DNA of 64,000 nt from positions 63,984,141 to 64,048,140 of the forward strand of contig NC_092809.1 in assembly GCF_040954645.1 (NCBI RefSeq), read 5' to 3'. Positions 35,241 to 46,469 of this stretch are shown here, piece after piece. The translations under genes and the position numbers were made by a program. The notes under the pieces are model-generated. The model was not told where the DNA came from, did not search any database, and saw only the letters and a program-made list of their open reading frames with translations. Position 1 is the stretch's first letter; each line of letters starts with the position of its first letter. The stretch comes from Diabrotica undecimpunctata. Taxonomy: Eukaryota > Arthropoda > Insecta > Coleoptera > Chrysomelidae.

Positions 35241-35329
35241 CATTTAAGTTTTTATATACCGCTGTGTAATTGCTTTTTCTTTTGGCTTTTGTTGTTCTTA
35301 ATATATTTGTCTAAGTTGTTTTTTTTCAA

Positions 35330-35710
35330 GCAGTTGTTCAAACAGTTTTTGTATTGGTTGAGATACATAAACGATGTACTGGTATATTTTACAGGAACTA
35401 ATAGACAACTTGACCAATTCTTATTCTATATTAATTTACTTTATAATCATATTAAATTCACAACGGAAATAGAACAGAATCAGTCCATAAATTTTCTAGG
35501 TTTAAAAATTATCAGACTTAAAACATAAGTTCTCCGTATTTCATAAACCTACCCATACTGACACAACTATACACAATTCATCATCCCATCCTACACAACA
35601 TAATTTTGGGCTGCCGACCATAGCATGTAACATAGATTAATAAAAAATTCCAATTTCTAAAAATACCTTTAGAATCTATAGGAATCAACAAATTAAAAAA
35701 TACAGACATA
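35330..35710 (+). pseudogene. Penelope-like reverse transcriptase fragment
   Basis: Reads 'LRYINDVLVYFTGTNRQLD' (the catalytic R-Y-V-D-D block, here with N in place of the first D) and 'YNHIKFTTEIEQNQSINFLG'. After a frame change 'KHKFSVFHKPTHTDTTIHNS' follows and then 'SSHPTQHN' (35510-35605). This order is diagnostic of Penelope-like RTs. The N-terminal half is missing. Confidence 0.8.
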
Positions 35711-35925
35711 ATTCGGAATGACCAACTTGAGACAAACGTTCTCCCCAGTTAAACTTATTCAGTTAAAGACTATAAAGTGTAAACACATACCAAAAATGGA
35801 TAACTTGATAAAGGCACTCTGGCCGAAACGGCTGTAGTGATAGTAATTTAAAATAAATTTTGTGGAAGTGTTCAATACAAAAGTTTTCGGTGTTTTATTG
35901 TTAGATAAAATAGTACTAAAACACG

Positions 35926-37000
35926 CCTATTCTGACTTCGTACAATAATTAAAACAAATACCTATTTAACAAATGCTTATTGGATTAGGAAATATCGAGT
36001 TTTTGAAAAATGGACGGACTATTTAAGCTCAATACTCAATACGGGAAACAAAAAAGACCACAGTACTTATAGGAAAATATGCATCGCACCTTCTAAGTGT
36101 ACGCTGTATACTCATGTACTGATTACATTTTTTCTATTAAACATCATATAGAAAAACCAATATTGTTCAATGTTAAATTGCACATTGAAGATACATTTTT
36201 AAATTATATTTAAGTTATCATTATACAGTTATAGATTATTGTTTATAATGTTTGTTTAATAAATTTTCAAAATCTTTCACCACAAGCTCTTCCATGGTCC
36301 TTTAAGTACAAGTGAATAATTATTACCAGCTACCAGCAAGGTTATAAAGAAAACATCTTTATTCCTCAAAATACGACGCCATATTTGCCGACTAACAACC
36401 CCACGGGGCTGCATTTTGCATAAAAATTGGTTGAGTACACAAAAACTGGATAAAAACAAGGTCGGTCCATTGCTTTTATCATTTTCAAAATATTTACAGT
36501 CTCTATTTGATTTACATCAAATATCTTACATAGGTACTCTCGTATTCATTGTGAATGTGCTAAACCGATTTTATTATACTAAATTTTAACTAATCCAATC
36601 GTTAATACAGACCTACATAATATTTTTAATAACTAAAACATTTTATCGCTCTTGTCTTTACTTGAATGAAATATATTTTTATTCAATTTTACAATCATAG
36701 TTCATCACCACTTTATAGAAGCTTACCTAGATATTTATTTCTTAAACAACAAACACGTTTTCGTAATTAAACCTGTAGTGTATAAGTACATTATATACAT
36801 TACACTTCAACCCTTATATTAACAAACATACTTTATATGTTTATCCCGTTCCAACCCGATCGAACCGAACGCGTTTGATCGGGTTTATCTACATGATAAA
36901 AAAGCTGTAAAAATAATTTGGAAGATGTGGTTTGGAAACTAACTAGAATAAAACCAAATATATTGTTATTAGAAACACAGAAGAAAAAAAAAACGGGTGT
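35926..37000. other. non-coding stretch
   Basis: No domain recognised. A 9-bp inverted pair (AACCCGATC at 36853, GATCGGGTT at 36877) is noted without interpretation. Confidence 0.4.
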
Positions 37001-37020
37001 GGCAGTCCAGTGGGACTGCC
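37001..37020. repeat. 8-bp hairpin next to the left inverted arm
   Basis: GGCAGTCC, loop AGTG, GGACTGCC. It may be the true left end of the inverted-arm element; no equivalent is present on the right. Confidence 0.6.
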
Positions 37021-37426
37021 GGTAGAAGTTATACTTCTATACACGCGTTCGCCGTTACAAATTTATATGGGAGTCAATCTGCACAATCATTACATATGTA
37101 CTGCTACAGGTAAGAGAGAGCAGAAAGAGAAAAAGAATTAGTTATATAGGTATATGGTGCATCGTTTGCTGTATATAAACATTTGACCTTTAATAGGAGT
37201 ATAGTAAATGAAGGATTGTATCAATATTTTAATGAAAATATATATTTTTATTTTTATATATGTATAAAAGGAGTTGAATGCAAAAAAACTGTACACATAC
37301 TCTGCAGTAAAATTCATTGTTTATTTTGTTACTAATATAAAAATTACAATACAATAAACTGCAACAATAAACTAAAATACACTGCAACATAATTCAATAT
37401 AATAATACAATATAAATTAAAATGTA

Positions 37427-40400
37427 CTCTTCACAAATCCTGGTCCTCCAAGTCTGGGGGTTTGAACGATGGGCCAGCACCCCTTCTTCTAGAAAAAAGT
37501 TATTTGCTAAAAATTTCGATCAAGAGCCTCGGAATAAGGACGGAAACAAAAGACGACGACTGCTACGAAAAAGGACTATGAGATTGGCCACATGGAATGT
37601 ACAAGGTCTAAGAACCAAGGAAACTGAAGTCTTTCAAGAATTAGAACGACAACAAATAGACATATGCGTTCTTACAGAAACAAAAAAGAAAGGAAAGGGA
37701 AATGAAATCAAGAACGACTATATTCATTTATACAGTGGAGTTGAAAAATCATTAAGAGCAAAAAGAGGTGTGTCTATAGCCGTGCATACAAAACTCAAAA
37801 ACAATATCAAGAGTTGGGAAGAGATAGACGAGCAGATCATTATGATGGATCTTGAGAAACATGGGGAGACGATAGTTATAATAGGAGTATATGCTCCTAG
37901 TGACGATTCTGATACAAAAGTTAAGGATGAATTCTATGACAAATTGCTTGACGTGTTGACCCATGTAAACCGATCCAAAGAAATATGCCTATTAGGAGAT
38001 TTCAATGCTCGGGTAGGCAAAAAATTACAAGACAATGTGGTAGGAAGATATGGTGAAGACAAAATAAACAACAACGGAGAGCGACTCATTGATCTTTGTG
38101 AAACATTACAGATTAAAATAATGAATGGATTTTATCAGCACAAAGATATACATAAATTTACCTGGGAACAACCAAAGAAAAAGATAAAATCTATAATCGA
38201 CTATCTCATCCAACCAGAAAACAAAAGGCTCCAAACAAATGACGTAAGGGTGTATCGTGGTGCCGAATGCGGATCTGACCACTATATGGTGGTCGCAAAA
38301 ATAACCATACACTACAGGAAAGTAAACAAGAACAAAATTGAACAGGAGAAGGTAGCAGCTTCCACAAAGATAAGATATAATATTGATAGCCTCAAACAAG
38401 AATCAGTACAATTCCTCTACAAACTTAGACTAGCCTCAAAACTAACTCACTTAACTCGAAGAGAAACAGCCGAAAAAGAATATCAAGATATAAAAAATTG
38501 CATTCATCAGGCGGCCAAAGAGGCATTGGGGTACGAAGAAGCTGACAAAGGAAAAAATCCTGAGTGGTGGAACGAAGAAGTAGGAAAATTAATTAAAGAC
38601 AAAAAAAAAGCTTATCAAACATGGCTATCCACGAAAGACTCAGAAGACCGCAGAATTTACAGCAGACTCAACAGGGAAGCAAAGAAGGAAGTCACTAAAA
38701 GAAAAAACGAAATGTGGGAAGAGAAATGCGAAGAGATGGACCGATGCTTAGGAGGAACCAAAGTGACACAAGCTTGGAAATTCATAAAAAGTGTTAGAAA
38801 AGAAAGAAAAGATGAGGGAAATATAAACCTGATTCAAAATAAAAAGTGGGAAAAATATTACGAAACGCTATTAACAGAAAGTAGGCACGAATTTATGGAA
38901 AGACCTGACCATATCTCAATGACAGAAAACTCAGAGGTGCATAAGATAAACAAAGAAGAACTGAAAAAAGAATTGAAACAAATGAAAAATGGAAAAGCAC
39001 CCGGGCCTGGAGACATTCCCATCGAGTTGGTGAAACATGGACCGGATGCTCTTTTGACAAGCATAGTGAATATTTTTAATAAATGCTTAATTGAAGGCCA
39101 AACGATTCCAGACGATTGGAATTTGGCCCACATTAGCCCCATTTATAAAAAGGGAGACAGAAAAGAATGCGGAAATTATAGAGGCATTAGCGTAACTAGC
39201 TCGCTGGGAAGGTTATATGGTCGTATATTGAAAAGAAGAATAGAAGAGGAGTATAAAGAAATTGAAGAACAAAGCGGCTTCAGAGCAGGAAGATCGTGCG
39301 TGGACAACACATTTACCCTTCAACAAGTAATTGAAAAACGAACAGCTAGAAACCTCCCTACGCATCTGGTATTTATAGATCTGGAGAAGGCTTATGATAC
39401 AGTTCCTTTAAAACTCTTATTTAGTGTCTTGACGAAAACGGACCTTAGTAAAACATATCTAAAAGCAATACTGAACATCTATAAATGTCCTCAAAGCACT
39501 GTAAAAACAGGAAATACTTTCTCAAGGGTATTTACACTAACGAAAGGCTTGAGACAAGGATGTTGTCTTTCCCCCACCCTATTCAAAATATATATCCAAG
39601 AAGCACTGCACCAGTGGAGACAAAAATGTGCGGGAATGGGGTTGAAGCTTAACAACCATTATCTGACAACGCTGTTCTTTGCAGATGATCAAGTACTAAT
39701 TGCAAGCTGTGAAGAAGATGCAGATTATATGCTTAGAAAGCTCAAAGATGAATACGAAAAATGGGGGATGAGTATGAATATGTCTAAAACAGAATATATG
39801 CGAATAGGGAATGAAGACGAAGACCCGGATTTGGAAATTAGACAAATGAAAAGGTGCTACGAATACAAATATTTGGGAAGTATTATCTGCAGTAAAGGAA
39901 CAACGGAACGAGATATAGACTATAGAGTGCAACAAGGCAGGAAGAGTGTTCAAATTCTGAATTCGATACTTTGGTCCAACAAAGCTACTATGAGAACTAA
40001 AATGACTATCTACAAAGTAATTGTAGAGCCCATTCTTACATATGGAGCAGAATGTTGGCAAATGACAGTAAAAGGAAAGAAAAAAGTTGACACGGTTGAA
40101 ATGGACTACCTAAGAAGAGCTTGCCGTATATCAAGAGTAGAACGTATACCTAATTCTGAAATTAGAAGAAAAACAGATAGAGTACATACAACCTCTGAAA
40201 GAATAGAAACTAGACAGTTAATATGGTATGGACACGTACAGAGGATGGACGACAACAGATGGCCAAAAAGAGCTATGGAATACAATCCAAGTAATAGAAG
40301 GAAACGAGGAAGACCAGCCAAGTCTTGGATACAAGGTGTTATTGAAACCATGAAAGATAGAGCCATTGATGAAGACACCTGGAGAAATAGAAAAAGATGG

Positions 40401-40441
40401 CGATCGAAATGCGGGAAGCGGCAGAAGCTGTAGGATCCCCG

Positions 40442-40489
<48 letters not shown>
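37427..40489 (+). mobile_element. intact RTE-type non-LTR retrotransposon
   Basis: The 16 bases TATAAATTAAAATGTA flank it exactly (37411-37426 and 40490-40505). The element has a roughly 150-base leader, one long ORF, a 3' UTR of only about 10 bases and a (TA)n tail starting near 40443. Very short 3' ends with simple repeats are typical of the RTE clade. The perfect duplication and unbroken ORF indicate a recent insertion. Confidence 0.92.
37578..40433 (+). CDS. RTE-type endonuclease-reverse transcriptase
   Basis: The frame is open from 37422, but that upstream ATG lies in the duplicated target DNA. The first ATG inside the element is at 37578 (MRLATWNVQGL), where RTE proteins usually begin, giving 951 residues. 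The APE endonuclease has N in 'TWNVQGL', E in 'VLTETKKKG', 'LLGDFNARVG', D in 'KSIIDYLIQ' and 'CGSDHYMVV'. The RT has 'GKAPGPGDIPIELV', 'ECGNYRGISVTSSLGRLY', 'QSGFRAGRSCVDN', 'FIDLEKAYDTVP', 'GLRQGCCLSPTLF' and the catalytic 'FFADDQVLIA' near residue 700. The C-terminal region carries 'IWYGHVQRMDDNRWP' and a basic 'NRRKRGRPAKSW'. All catalytic motifs are present. It nicks DNA and reverse-transcribes its own RNA at the nick. Confidence 0.93.
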   Translation: MRLATWNVQGLRTKETEVFQELERQQIDICVLTETKKKGKGNEIKNDYIHLYSGVEKSLRAKRGVSIAVHTKLKNNIKSWEEIDEQIIMMDLEKHGETIVIIGVYAPSDDSDTKVKDEFYDKLLDVLTHVNRSKEICLLGDFNARVGKKLQDNVVGRYGEDKINNNGERLIDLCETLQIKIMNGFYQHKDIHKFTWEQPKKKIKSIIDYLIQPENKRLQTNDVRVYRGAECGSDHYMVVAKITIHYRKVNKNKIEQEKVAASTKIRYNIDSLKQESVQFLYKLRLASKLTHLTRRETAEKEYQDIKNCIHQAAKEALGYEEADKGKNPEWWNEEVGKLIKDKKKAYQTWLSTKDSEDRRIYSRLNREAKKEVTKRKNEMWEEKCEEMDRCLGGTKVTQAWKFIKSVRKERKDEGNINLIQNKKWEKYYETLLTESRHEFMERPDHISMTENSEVHKINKEELKKELKQMKNGKAPGPGDIPIELVKHGPDALLTSIVNIFNKCLIEGQTIPDDWNLAHISPIYKKGDRKECGNYRGISVTSSLGRLYGRILKRRIEEEYKEIEEQSGFRAGRSCVDNTFTLQQVIEKRTARNLPTHLVFIDLEKAYDTVPLKLLFSVLTKTDLSKTYLKAILNIYKCPQSTVKTGNTFSRVFTLTKGLRQGCCLSPTLFKIYIQEALHQWRQKCAGMGLKLNNHYLTTLFFADDQVLIASCEEDADYMLRKLKDEYEKWGMSMNMSKTEYMRIGNEDEDPDLEIRQMKRCYEYKYLGSIICSKGTTERDIDYRVQQGRKSVQILNSILWSNKATMRTKMTIYKVIVEPILTYGAECWQMTVKGKKKVDTVEMDYLRRACRISRVERIPNSEIRRKTDRVHTTSERIETRQLIWYGHVQRMDDNRWPKRAMEYNPSNRRKRGRPAKSWIQGVIETMKDRAIDEDTWRNRKRWRSKCGKRQKL

Positions 40490-40492
<3 letters not shown>
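40443..40492. repeat. (TA)n tail of the RTE element
   Basis: Alternating TA that merges with the start of the right target duplication (TATAAATT). Confidence 0.9.
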
Positions 40493-40496
<4 letters not shown>

Positions 40497-40697
40497 TAAA
40501 ATGTAATATTTATAAGTATTTAAAACTGCCAATATACATAACTTACTTTACGAAGATAAAAATAAAAAACCAACAACTCGGATTATGTTGTAAATTTTCA
40601 TTTTATTTTAAAATTTATGTTTTGTGCGTATATTACATATATTTAATAAGATTAACGTGAGGTTTTTAAATATTTCAAAAATAAAAAAGAAAATTCA

Positions 40698-40770
40698 TAA
40701 TTGGGATTCGAACTAACAACCACCAGCGTATGAACCAAACACGTAAAGGATTTGCCAATTAGACATGACA
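40698..40770 (-). repeat. tRNA-like / SINE-head segment (tentative)
   Basis: On the minus strand, TAATTGGCAAATCC resembles an A box and GTTCGAATCCC a B box at tRNA spacing. The acceptor stem does not pair well. It lies inside the inverted-arm element. Confidence 0.35.
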
Positions 40771-40915
40771 CTAACGGATTTCAAAATTGACAGTTATCGG
40801 TAAAACAGTAACTATTTTGAAATACAAAAGCCTAAAATAATTATAAACGTTTAATTTTAAATAATACAAAACATATCACATAAATAATAATATTAATACA
40901 TATTATATTATATAT

Positions 40916-40951
<36 letters not shown>
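40916..40951. repeat. (TA)n microsatellite
   Basis: Alternating TA next to the right inverted arm. Confidence 0.85.
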
Positions 40952-40954
<3 letters not shown>

Positions 40955-41204
40955 ATGTTCAATACATTATCTTACATATGTAATAGTTTCACAGATTCAC
41001 TCTCATTCAAATTTCCAACGCCGACCGTGCGTATAGAAGTATAACTTCAAAAATCAATAAAACAAAATGAAGATAAATCAATAGGGATAACTTCAATAAA
41101 TACAGCAATAATAATGTAAATCAATATAATAAAGAAATTAGAGATACAATAACAGGACAATTATACTCGATTATATGGAGCGATGATATTACTAGCAAAA
41201 GTAA

Positions 41205-41480
41205 ACACAATTTTTAAAACAGTAGTGGAAAGCTGTTTATTTTATAGTTCAGATACATGGATGACAAATAAAAGAAAATCGAAATGATGTTTTGAAGATG
41301 TAGCTGTAGATTAAAAATAATGGACACAGTGCCGAAATGATAGAATTAGAGAACTCACGAATGTGAAGGAGACACTAAATGATGAAATGGAAAAAGAAAA
41401 CAACTCTGGTATGGGCGTATGCGAGGGATAAACAAGATACCGCCCAGAATTTTGCAATGACTACCAAATAGAAGGATGTT
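41205..41480 (+). pseudogene. LINE C-terminal fragment
   Basis: Broken frames give 'TVVESCLFYSSDTWMTNKR' (41218), 'NDRIRELTNVKETLNDEME' (41338-41394), 'LWYGRMRGINKIPPRIL' (about 41410) and 'WLPNRRM'. This is the segment after the RT domain that is common to several LINE clades. No active motif. Confidence 0.65.
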
Positions 41481-41494
41481 GTTTTGAAACTATT

Positions 41495-41620
41495 CTCTTG
41501 TATTATCTTAATATAATTTACCATTTTTATTGTAAAGAGGACACAATTTTATTTTAAAATTAAATTAATTTGACATTTCGATTTCCACTTTTCAAAATCA
41601 TTTTTAAAATATAGACCAGG
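41495..41620 (+). repeat. copy of a dispersed terminal-type repeat
   Basis: Shares CTATT, TTTTATTGT and GACATTTCGATTTCCACTT-type blocks, in the same order, with 49865-49928, 51053-51160 (inverted) and 60995-61145. Confidence 0.5.
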
Positions 41621-42829
41621 GCGGATTTGTTTTGAGGTGAATGAGAGAGGTGGCATTCGGATTTTTGCCGAAAAAGTTATGTGATAACTTTAGTAATAAT
41701 AAGTAACTTATCCTTCCTCTCAAATAAGTCGTGATCATTAATAAAAAATTAAAAATATTTAAAAATTACTAAAAAGATCGATTTTTTCTACTTTCCTCAC
41801 TTATAACTAATTTAACTAATATAGTGCGCCACACCAATTTTTTTATGAAAATGTATTTAAAATTGTTTATCAACATACCTTAGATACATTGCTTTACCAA
41901 GCGTCACATACGTAGATTTTTCTGTCATTAGTACATATGTGGGGTGTGACAAACCCCAATTTCTAAGAAAATCAGAATTTTTTCTGGCAGTTTTTTTATG
42001 TTTTCTAATTTCATGGTCTGAAGTGATCATCTAAGGACTATTTAAACAGAAAAGAAATAATCAGAACACCTTTATTCAAAAGAAATTAAAAAAAAATCGG
42101 TTGCCTGTAAAGTCGGTTTTACGGGCGAAGATTTTACGTGACAACGTCTTTTTCTCGGTAAAATATTTATTGATATGAATATTATTAAATTGCACAATAG
42201 GAACAAGGAATTGCCGCTATAAACTCAGTTTCTCAACTTTTGTGTCAATCTAACAATTAATCAATTAATCGTAGTTTACGATACTGAAATATTAGTGTAC
42301 AATTATTTACCTTTATTGTTGTAGTTGTTGTAAATGACGAATCTACTCACGAATTAAAGACAAATCCCACGATCTCACGATTAAGGTCTTACATCTTACG
42401 ATTTTTAAATTTTTTTTTAAATTTCAAGTGTTTCTAATAAAATGCGTGGGAGGAAATCAGCTTTTTTTAGATTGTCACCTTGAAATATCCATAAATTGAC
42501 TGTATTTTTGTATCAAAGTGGGCCACTCCAATTAACTCAATTAATATACACAAAATAATATAAACAAAGCTTAAAAGGTTCTTTATGCTTTGAAAGTGGT
42601 TTATAAACAACTGAATTGTAATGTATATTTTACCGCCTTTAATAAATATGAAGTATAGACTAAATTTTGTGTAAAGAACAAACATTCAACAGACCTAATA
42701 GTAAAAACATATTGATTTAAGTGTGAATTTGAGATAATGTGCTGACAAAATGTTAAATCCTAAGAAAACAAAATTATGTTTTTATGTATATTCATTATAC
42801 TTAATACTCTTGACACTACTAAGCCAAGA
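41621..42829. other. non-coding stretch
   Basis: AT-rich, no recognised feature. Confidence 0.4.
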
Positions 42830-43625
42830 GAATTTTCCAAACTGTATCATTTACCAGATATGAACGGAAAACAAGTTCGTGTCTGCTAGTAATTTTTCAA
42901 ACATGTCCTTCAAGTATCAGATGGACGTCTCACAAGGGTTTTGAAAACCAAATCAGTTGGTGATACACCCCCTATTGACAAGCGAGGTAAACGTGTCCCA
43001 AAAAACAAAACACCTGAGCTGAAAGAAAATGAAGTAAAGGAGTTCATTAATACTTTTCCAAAATACGATTCACACTACACCAGACACAAGAGTGAGACAA
43101 GACACTATTTGCCACCTGATTTGAATTTGACAATAATGTATTTCGAATATAAAAAGAAAGTCCAGAAGAGGTATTTCTCAAACATATACATTCCGGAACA
43201 TTGAAACACCGTGATAACAGCTACGAGAAAAAATATTCCATTCGAGGTAGTACAGATGAAACGAGGCGATTTCATATCGACGAAAACCTTAGAAAGTAAC
43301 ATTACAAACAGAAAGATAAGCGTCGATAGGTCTAAAGTAGAATGGTTAAAAATGCAGTGGATGCTGTATAGTAGGATGCATCCATTCTCCATGTATTTTA
43401 AATATTCGAATAATCCAGAAGTGCTTTTCACTGAAGTTAACTTTAGTAATAGGAATTCTCAAGAAGAAAGACCTTCTGTGTTTACTAGAATATGTTCCGC
43501 CCATCTATCATTAATTCTACCACCAACTAGCTGACTGTAACACTGCAAGAAATGAATTAGATGCAGCAATGAGCGATTTTTAAGTGGAGCAGTATATAAT
43601 GAAAACATTTAAAAACAATAAAAGT
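42830..43625 (+). pseudogene. transposon-associated insect protein family, internally deleted copy
   Basis: The first part (to the stop at 43202) reads 'LQVSDGRLTRVLKTKSVG', 'TPPIDKRGKRVPKNKTPE' and 'EFINTFPKYDSHYTRHKSE'. The second (43211-43625) reads 'RGDFISTKTLESNITNRK', 'VDRSKVEWLKMQWMLYSR' and 'NNPEVLFTEVNF'. I recognise both as the N-terminal and C-terminal parts of one long uncharacterised protein found in many copies in insect genomes ('TPPxDKRG', 'ESHYTR', 'FfSTKtLE.SITNRK'). The middle is missing. Its biochemical function is not known to me; high copy number suggests a mobile-element gene. Confidence 0.6.
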
Positions 43626-45436
43626 GAAAGTTTGATTACGACTTAAGTAAAAAAACTAGCAATAAGTTTTAATTTGTAATTTTTCAGTTTAATAAAAGTC
43701 ATCATTTATTTCTGGTGTATTATATTTATATCTATGAAATGGGTTGATTTCATACCCGATGGCCTATTATTCTTACTTTTATTGACATGCTTGTCTCAAA
43801 CAGCTAATGCTAAAGTGGCCCAACTATTAAAAACATTACAAATACTTACAAAATTAGCATCAGGCTATAGCCCATTATAATCTTAGTAATTTTTAAAGTA
43901 TTATGCTGCGAACTAAGCAATGTGATTAATATTTACTTAATTTTTTACATTAACTCGAAAATTTCACTAAACTATTTTGGCTCATATTTCTAGTTTTGAT
44001 TTCTATCACTTGGGCCACTCTGGTTCTAGTGGCCTGAATTATTTTTTTATCAAGCATTTACAGTGGTCCACAAGAGGTCATTACAGGTACTGGACAGAAC
44101 TTTGAAAAATATTGATGACAATCAAAACTATTTTTGGTGGACCCATGATTCCATTATCAGACTGTTCCTTATTTAATAATTATTCCCCATTAACTGTTGC
44201 GGTCGAACCAAACGCAGGCATCATCAAATTTGTGGCTGTACGTAAAGATGCCCCAATTGACAAATAACATGCGAATGCGAGTGTTTTTCTTACAAGATAA
44301 AAGTGCAATTATTGTGTTTTCGAAACAGTTGTTAGATATTGAAAACAGTTAAGTAGCCATTGACACCTCGACCGGATTCATTTAACTATCCGCAGGTTTC
44401 TGTTACTTAACGGACTCGAAAGAGGAGTTTATTAAACTTTTACACATTATTTAATTTTAAGGCTGTACGAAGGTCGCCAAGTTAGCTAATATGTTGAAGT
44501 TATGAAAATTTTTATCGAAAAAGAGCTCCGAATGAAAATGGTAATGGTTTAAAAATTGTCATCCTATTATTTATAGCTTCATCGCAAGTGCCGGTCAAAT
44601 TTAACCGGTTATATCTCAGGCAGCACTTCTCGTAATTCAACTTGTTTTCTTTTAAATAAGCGTCTTGCCGAGTCTTTTCCTACGCCGTTTTCTAAATTTA
44701 ATTTAAGCTAATAATTACCGAGATATTCTAATTGTTTATAAGATAAAAAATTGTTTATAATTTTAAACCATTTCTGAGGCCGTCCAAATCATCCGATTTT
44801 AATTCCGTAAAGTACGTTAGATAGACAATGTGCCTTGTTATAAGTAAAAAATAGGCAAAACTCTATATATGGTCTATGTTTTTTGTATAAGATTTAAAAA
44901 AATTTAAAGTAAAAAAAAATAATACAAATAAATGCAAAATTGTTATGCAAAATGAAGGCTTGTTTTCCCCTCTTTTTATATTTATTGCTATTTTGCAGCA
45001 TATAATGGTAATAAATTAAAACATTTTTAACCAGCCGTATCTTTTAACTAACCGTAATTTTAACTATTATTTATTGCTCGTTTTTAAGTTGTAAGCATGG
45101 AAAGTATAAAAAAAAAATGCGTGTTTTTAATAATCTTTAAATATTTTAATTATTTATGAATGTTCATGAACTATTTCAGAGAGAAAGAGATAATTTTAAT
45201 TTAGTTGTTTTGTAAAAAATTCTTTTATTAGTGTACTTTTATCTGGCTTATTCATATTGACAATTCAAGAATGTATTATACATTTTAAAGTAGATGATTT
45301 TATACTGTTAGTAGCCCAGTCTGGTTATGCAAAAATCATCGATTTCACGGCAAAATTTTTCGTACTCGTATTATACTCGTATTTTTATCTTGCGTTTTTT
45401 TAAACAATAATTTATGGTCACAATTTGATTTTTTGT
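43626..45436. other. non-coding stretch
   Basis: No coding domain. Blocks near 45215-45275 resemble the end of the dispersed repeat at 61185-61260. Confidence 0.4.
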
Positions 45437-46469
45437 TTTTTACTTTATATTTTAAATAACCAATATTTATATCATTTTTTTATATTAGGAATATCCTTAT
45501 TTTCCCGTTTTTTTTTAATTAAAATTGATATTATAATTTACGGAGATATTTGCAAAAAGTCACTTTTTTGCACTAATTTATAAATTTTATTAATTTTTTA
45601 AAAAACAAAATAAAATGCTAAATATATTTGAACATCGAGGAATTATCGTTTTTTAAAATTCAAATAGTTCAAAAATTATTTAATTTATTTAACACTGAGG
45701 CTAATTATTTAAACTATTGCACTTGCCCTATGAATGATGCTAGACAGATTTAGCAAATTTCATAGGATTCTTTAAGACTTGAACTATCTCAGAAGTTAAA
45801 AAATGTATATTGCATTTTCATCGAAAATATTTAAAAAATAAACGTTTTAAATAGGGATGTGTTTTTTACTTATAAACAATTGTAATAACTTCTATATTTT
45901 TCAAGCTACAGACTTGTATGTACAACCATTGGATAGCTGGTAAAAAAACTCACATTAAAAAAAACCTATGTCCAATAGCAACGAAGTTAGCGACTATTTT
46001 TTTTTTAATTATATCTCCATTGTTAAAAACATTAAGAAGTAAAATTTGCACAAATTTTGAATGAAAATCTAAACTTTATATTGAAACTTATATCTAAAAA
46101 ATTCATCCAATTTTTCGAAACTTACAGCCTTTCGAAACGAAGGTACTTTCGAAAGATCGACATAAGAAAGTGGAGGGGAAACTGTTTCAGCTCCACGCTC
46201 CAAAATTTCGTCAGTCTCAGTGTAGTGGCTTTAGAAAGCAATATACTTATACTTCTTTGAGTAAAATATTTTGTGTATTTTGAACAAAAAAGTTTTAACT
46301 AATTTATTTAATTACTTTTTGATTGAAAAGTGTAAGTAATATTTAAAACTATTGAATGAATAATTAATTATAATAAGTAATTATAAAAAAAACACAACGA
46401 AACACATTGTTTAAATGATTTAAGATACTTACAATTTAGCAGAAATATCGGTAAATATCTTTTAAACTA

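Larger units (their letters stand above)
34795..35925. mobile_element. Penelope-like element remnant, two 3' ends head to head
   Basis: A left arm (about 34795-35005) and a right arm (about 35716-35925) are imperfect inverted copies of about 210 bases. They share GTCTCAAGTT, TTCAGTTAAA, GGTATGTGTTTACAC, AGTGCCTTT, CACTACAG and TTCCACAAAATTTATT. Between them lie a plus-strand RT piece and a minus-strand endonuclease piece, both of Penelope type. Such elements are known for terminal repeats in inverted as well as direct orientation. Confidence 0.75.
37025..41048. mobile_element. inverted-arm element (about 0.96 kb without its insert), split by an RTE LINE
   Basis: A 76-base arm at 37025-37100 and its inverted counterpart at 40973-41048 align without gaps, matching at about 61 of 76 positions. 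They start GAAGTTATACTTCTATAC and end TACATATGTA. Removing the nested LINE and one copy of its duplication leaves about 950 bases with no transposase, so it would be a non-autonomous DNA element. No clear target duplication flanks it. An 8-bp hairpin (GGCAGTCC / GGACTGCC, 37001-37020) sits 4 bases outside the left arm. Confidence 0.7.

Noticed and set aside
36853..36885. Hairpin AACCCGATC / GATCGGGTT as a terminator or RNA element
   Set aside because: A 9-bp stem with a 15-base loop, no U-tract and no gene next to it; probably chance or a repeat relic.
37422..37577. N-terminal 52-residue extension of the RTE protein
   Set aside because: Its ATG lies in the target-site duplication, so it is not part of the element's own gene; the next ATG at 37578 matches the family start.
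40698..40770. A true tRNA gene on the minus strand
   Set aside because: A- and B-box-like motifs are present, but the stems are poor and it sits inside a transposon.
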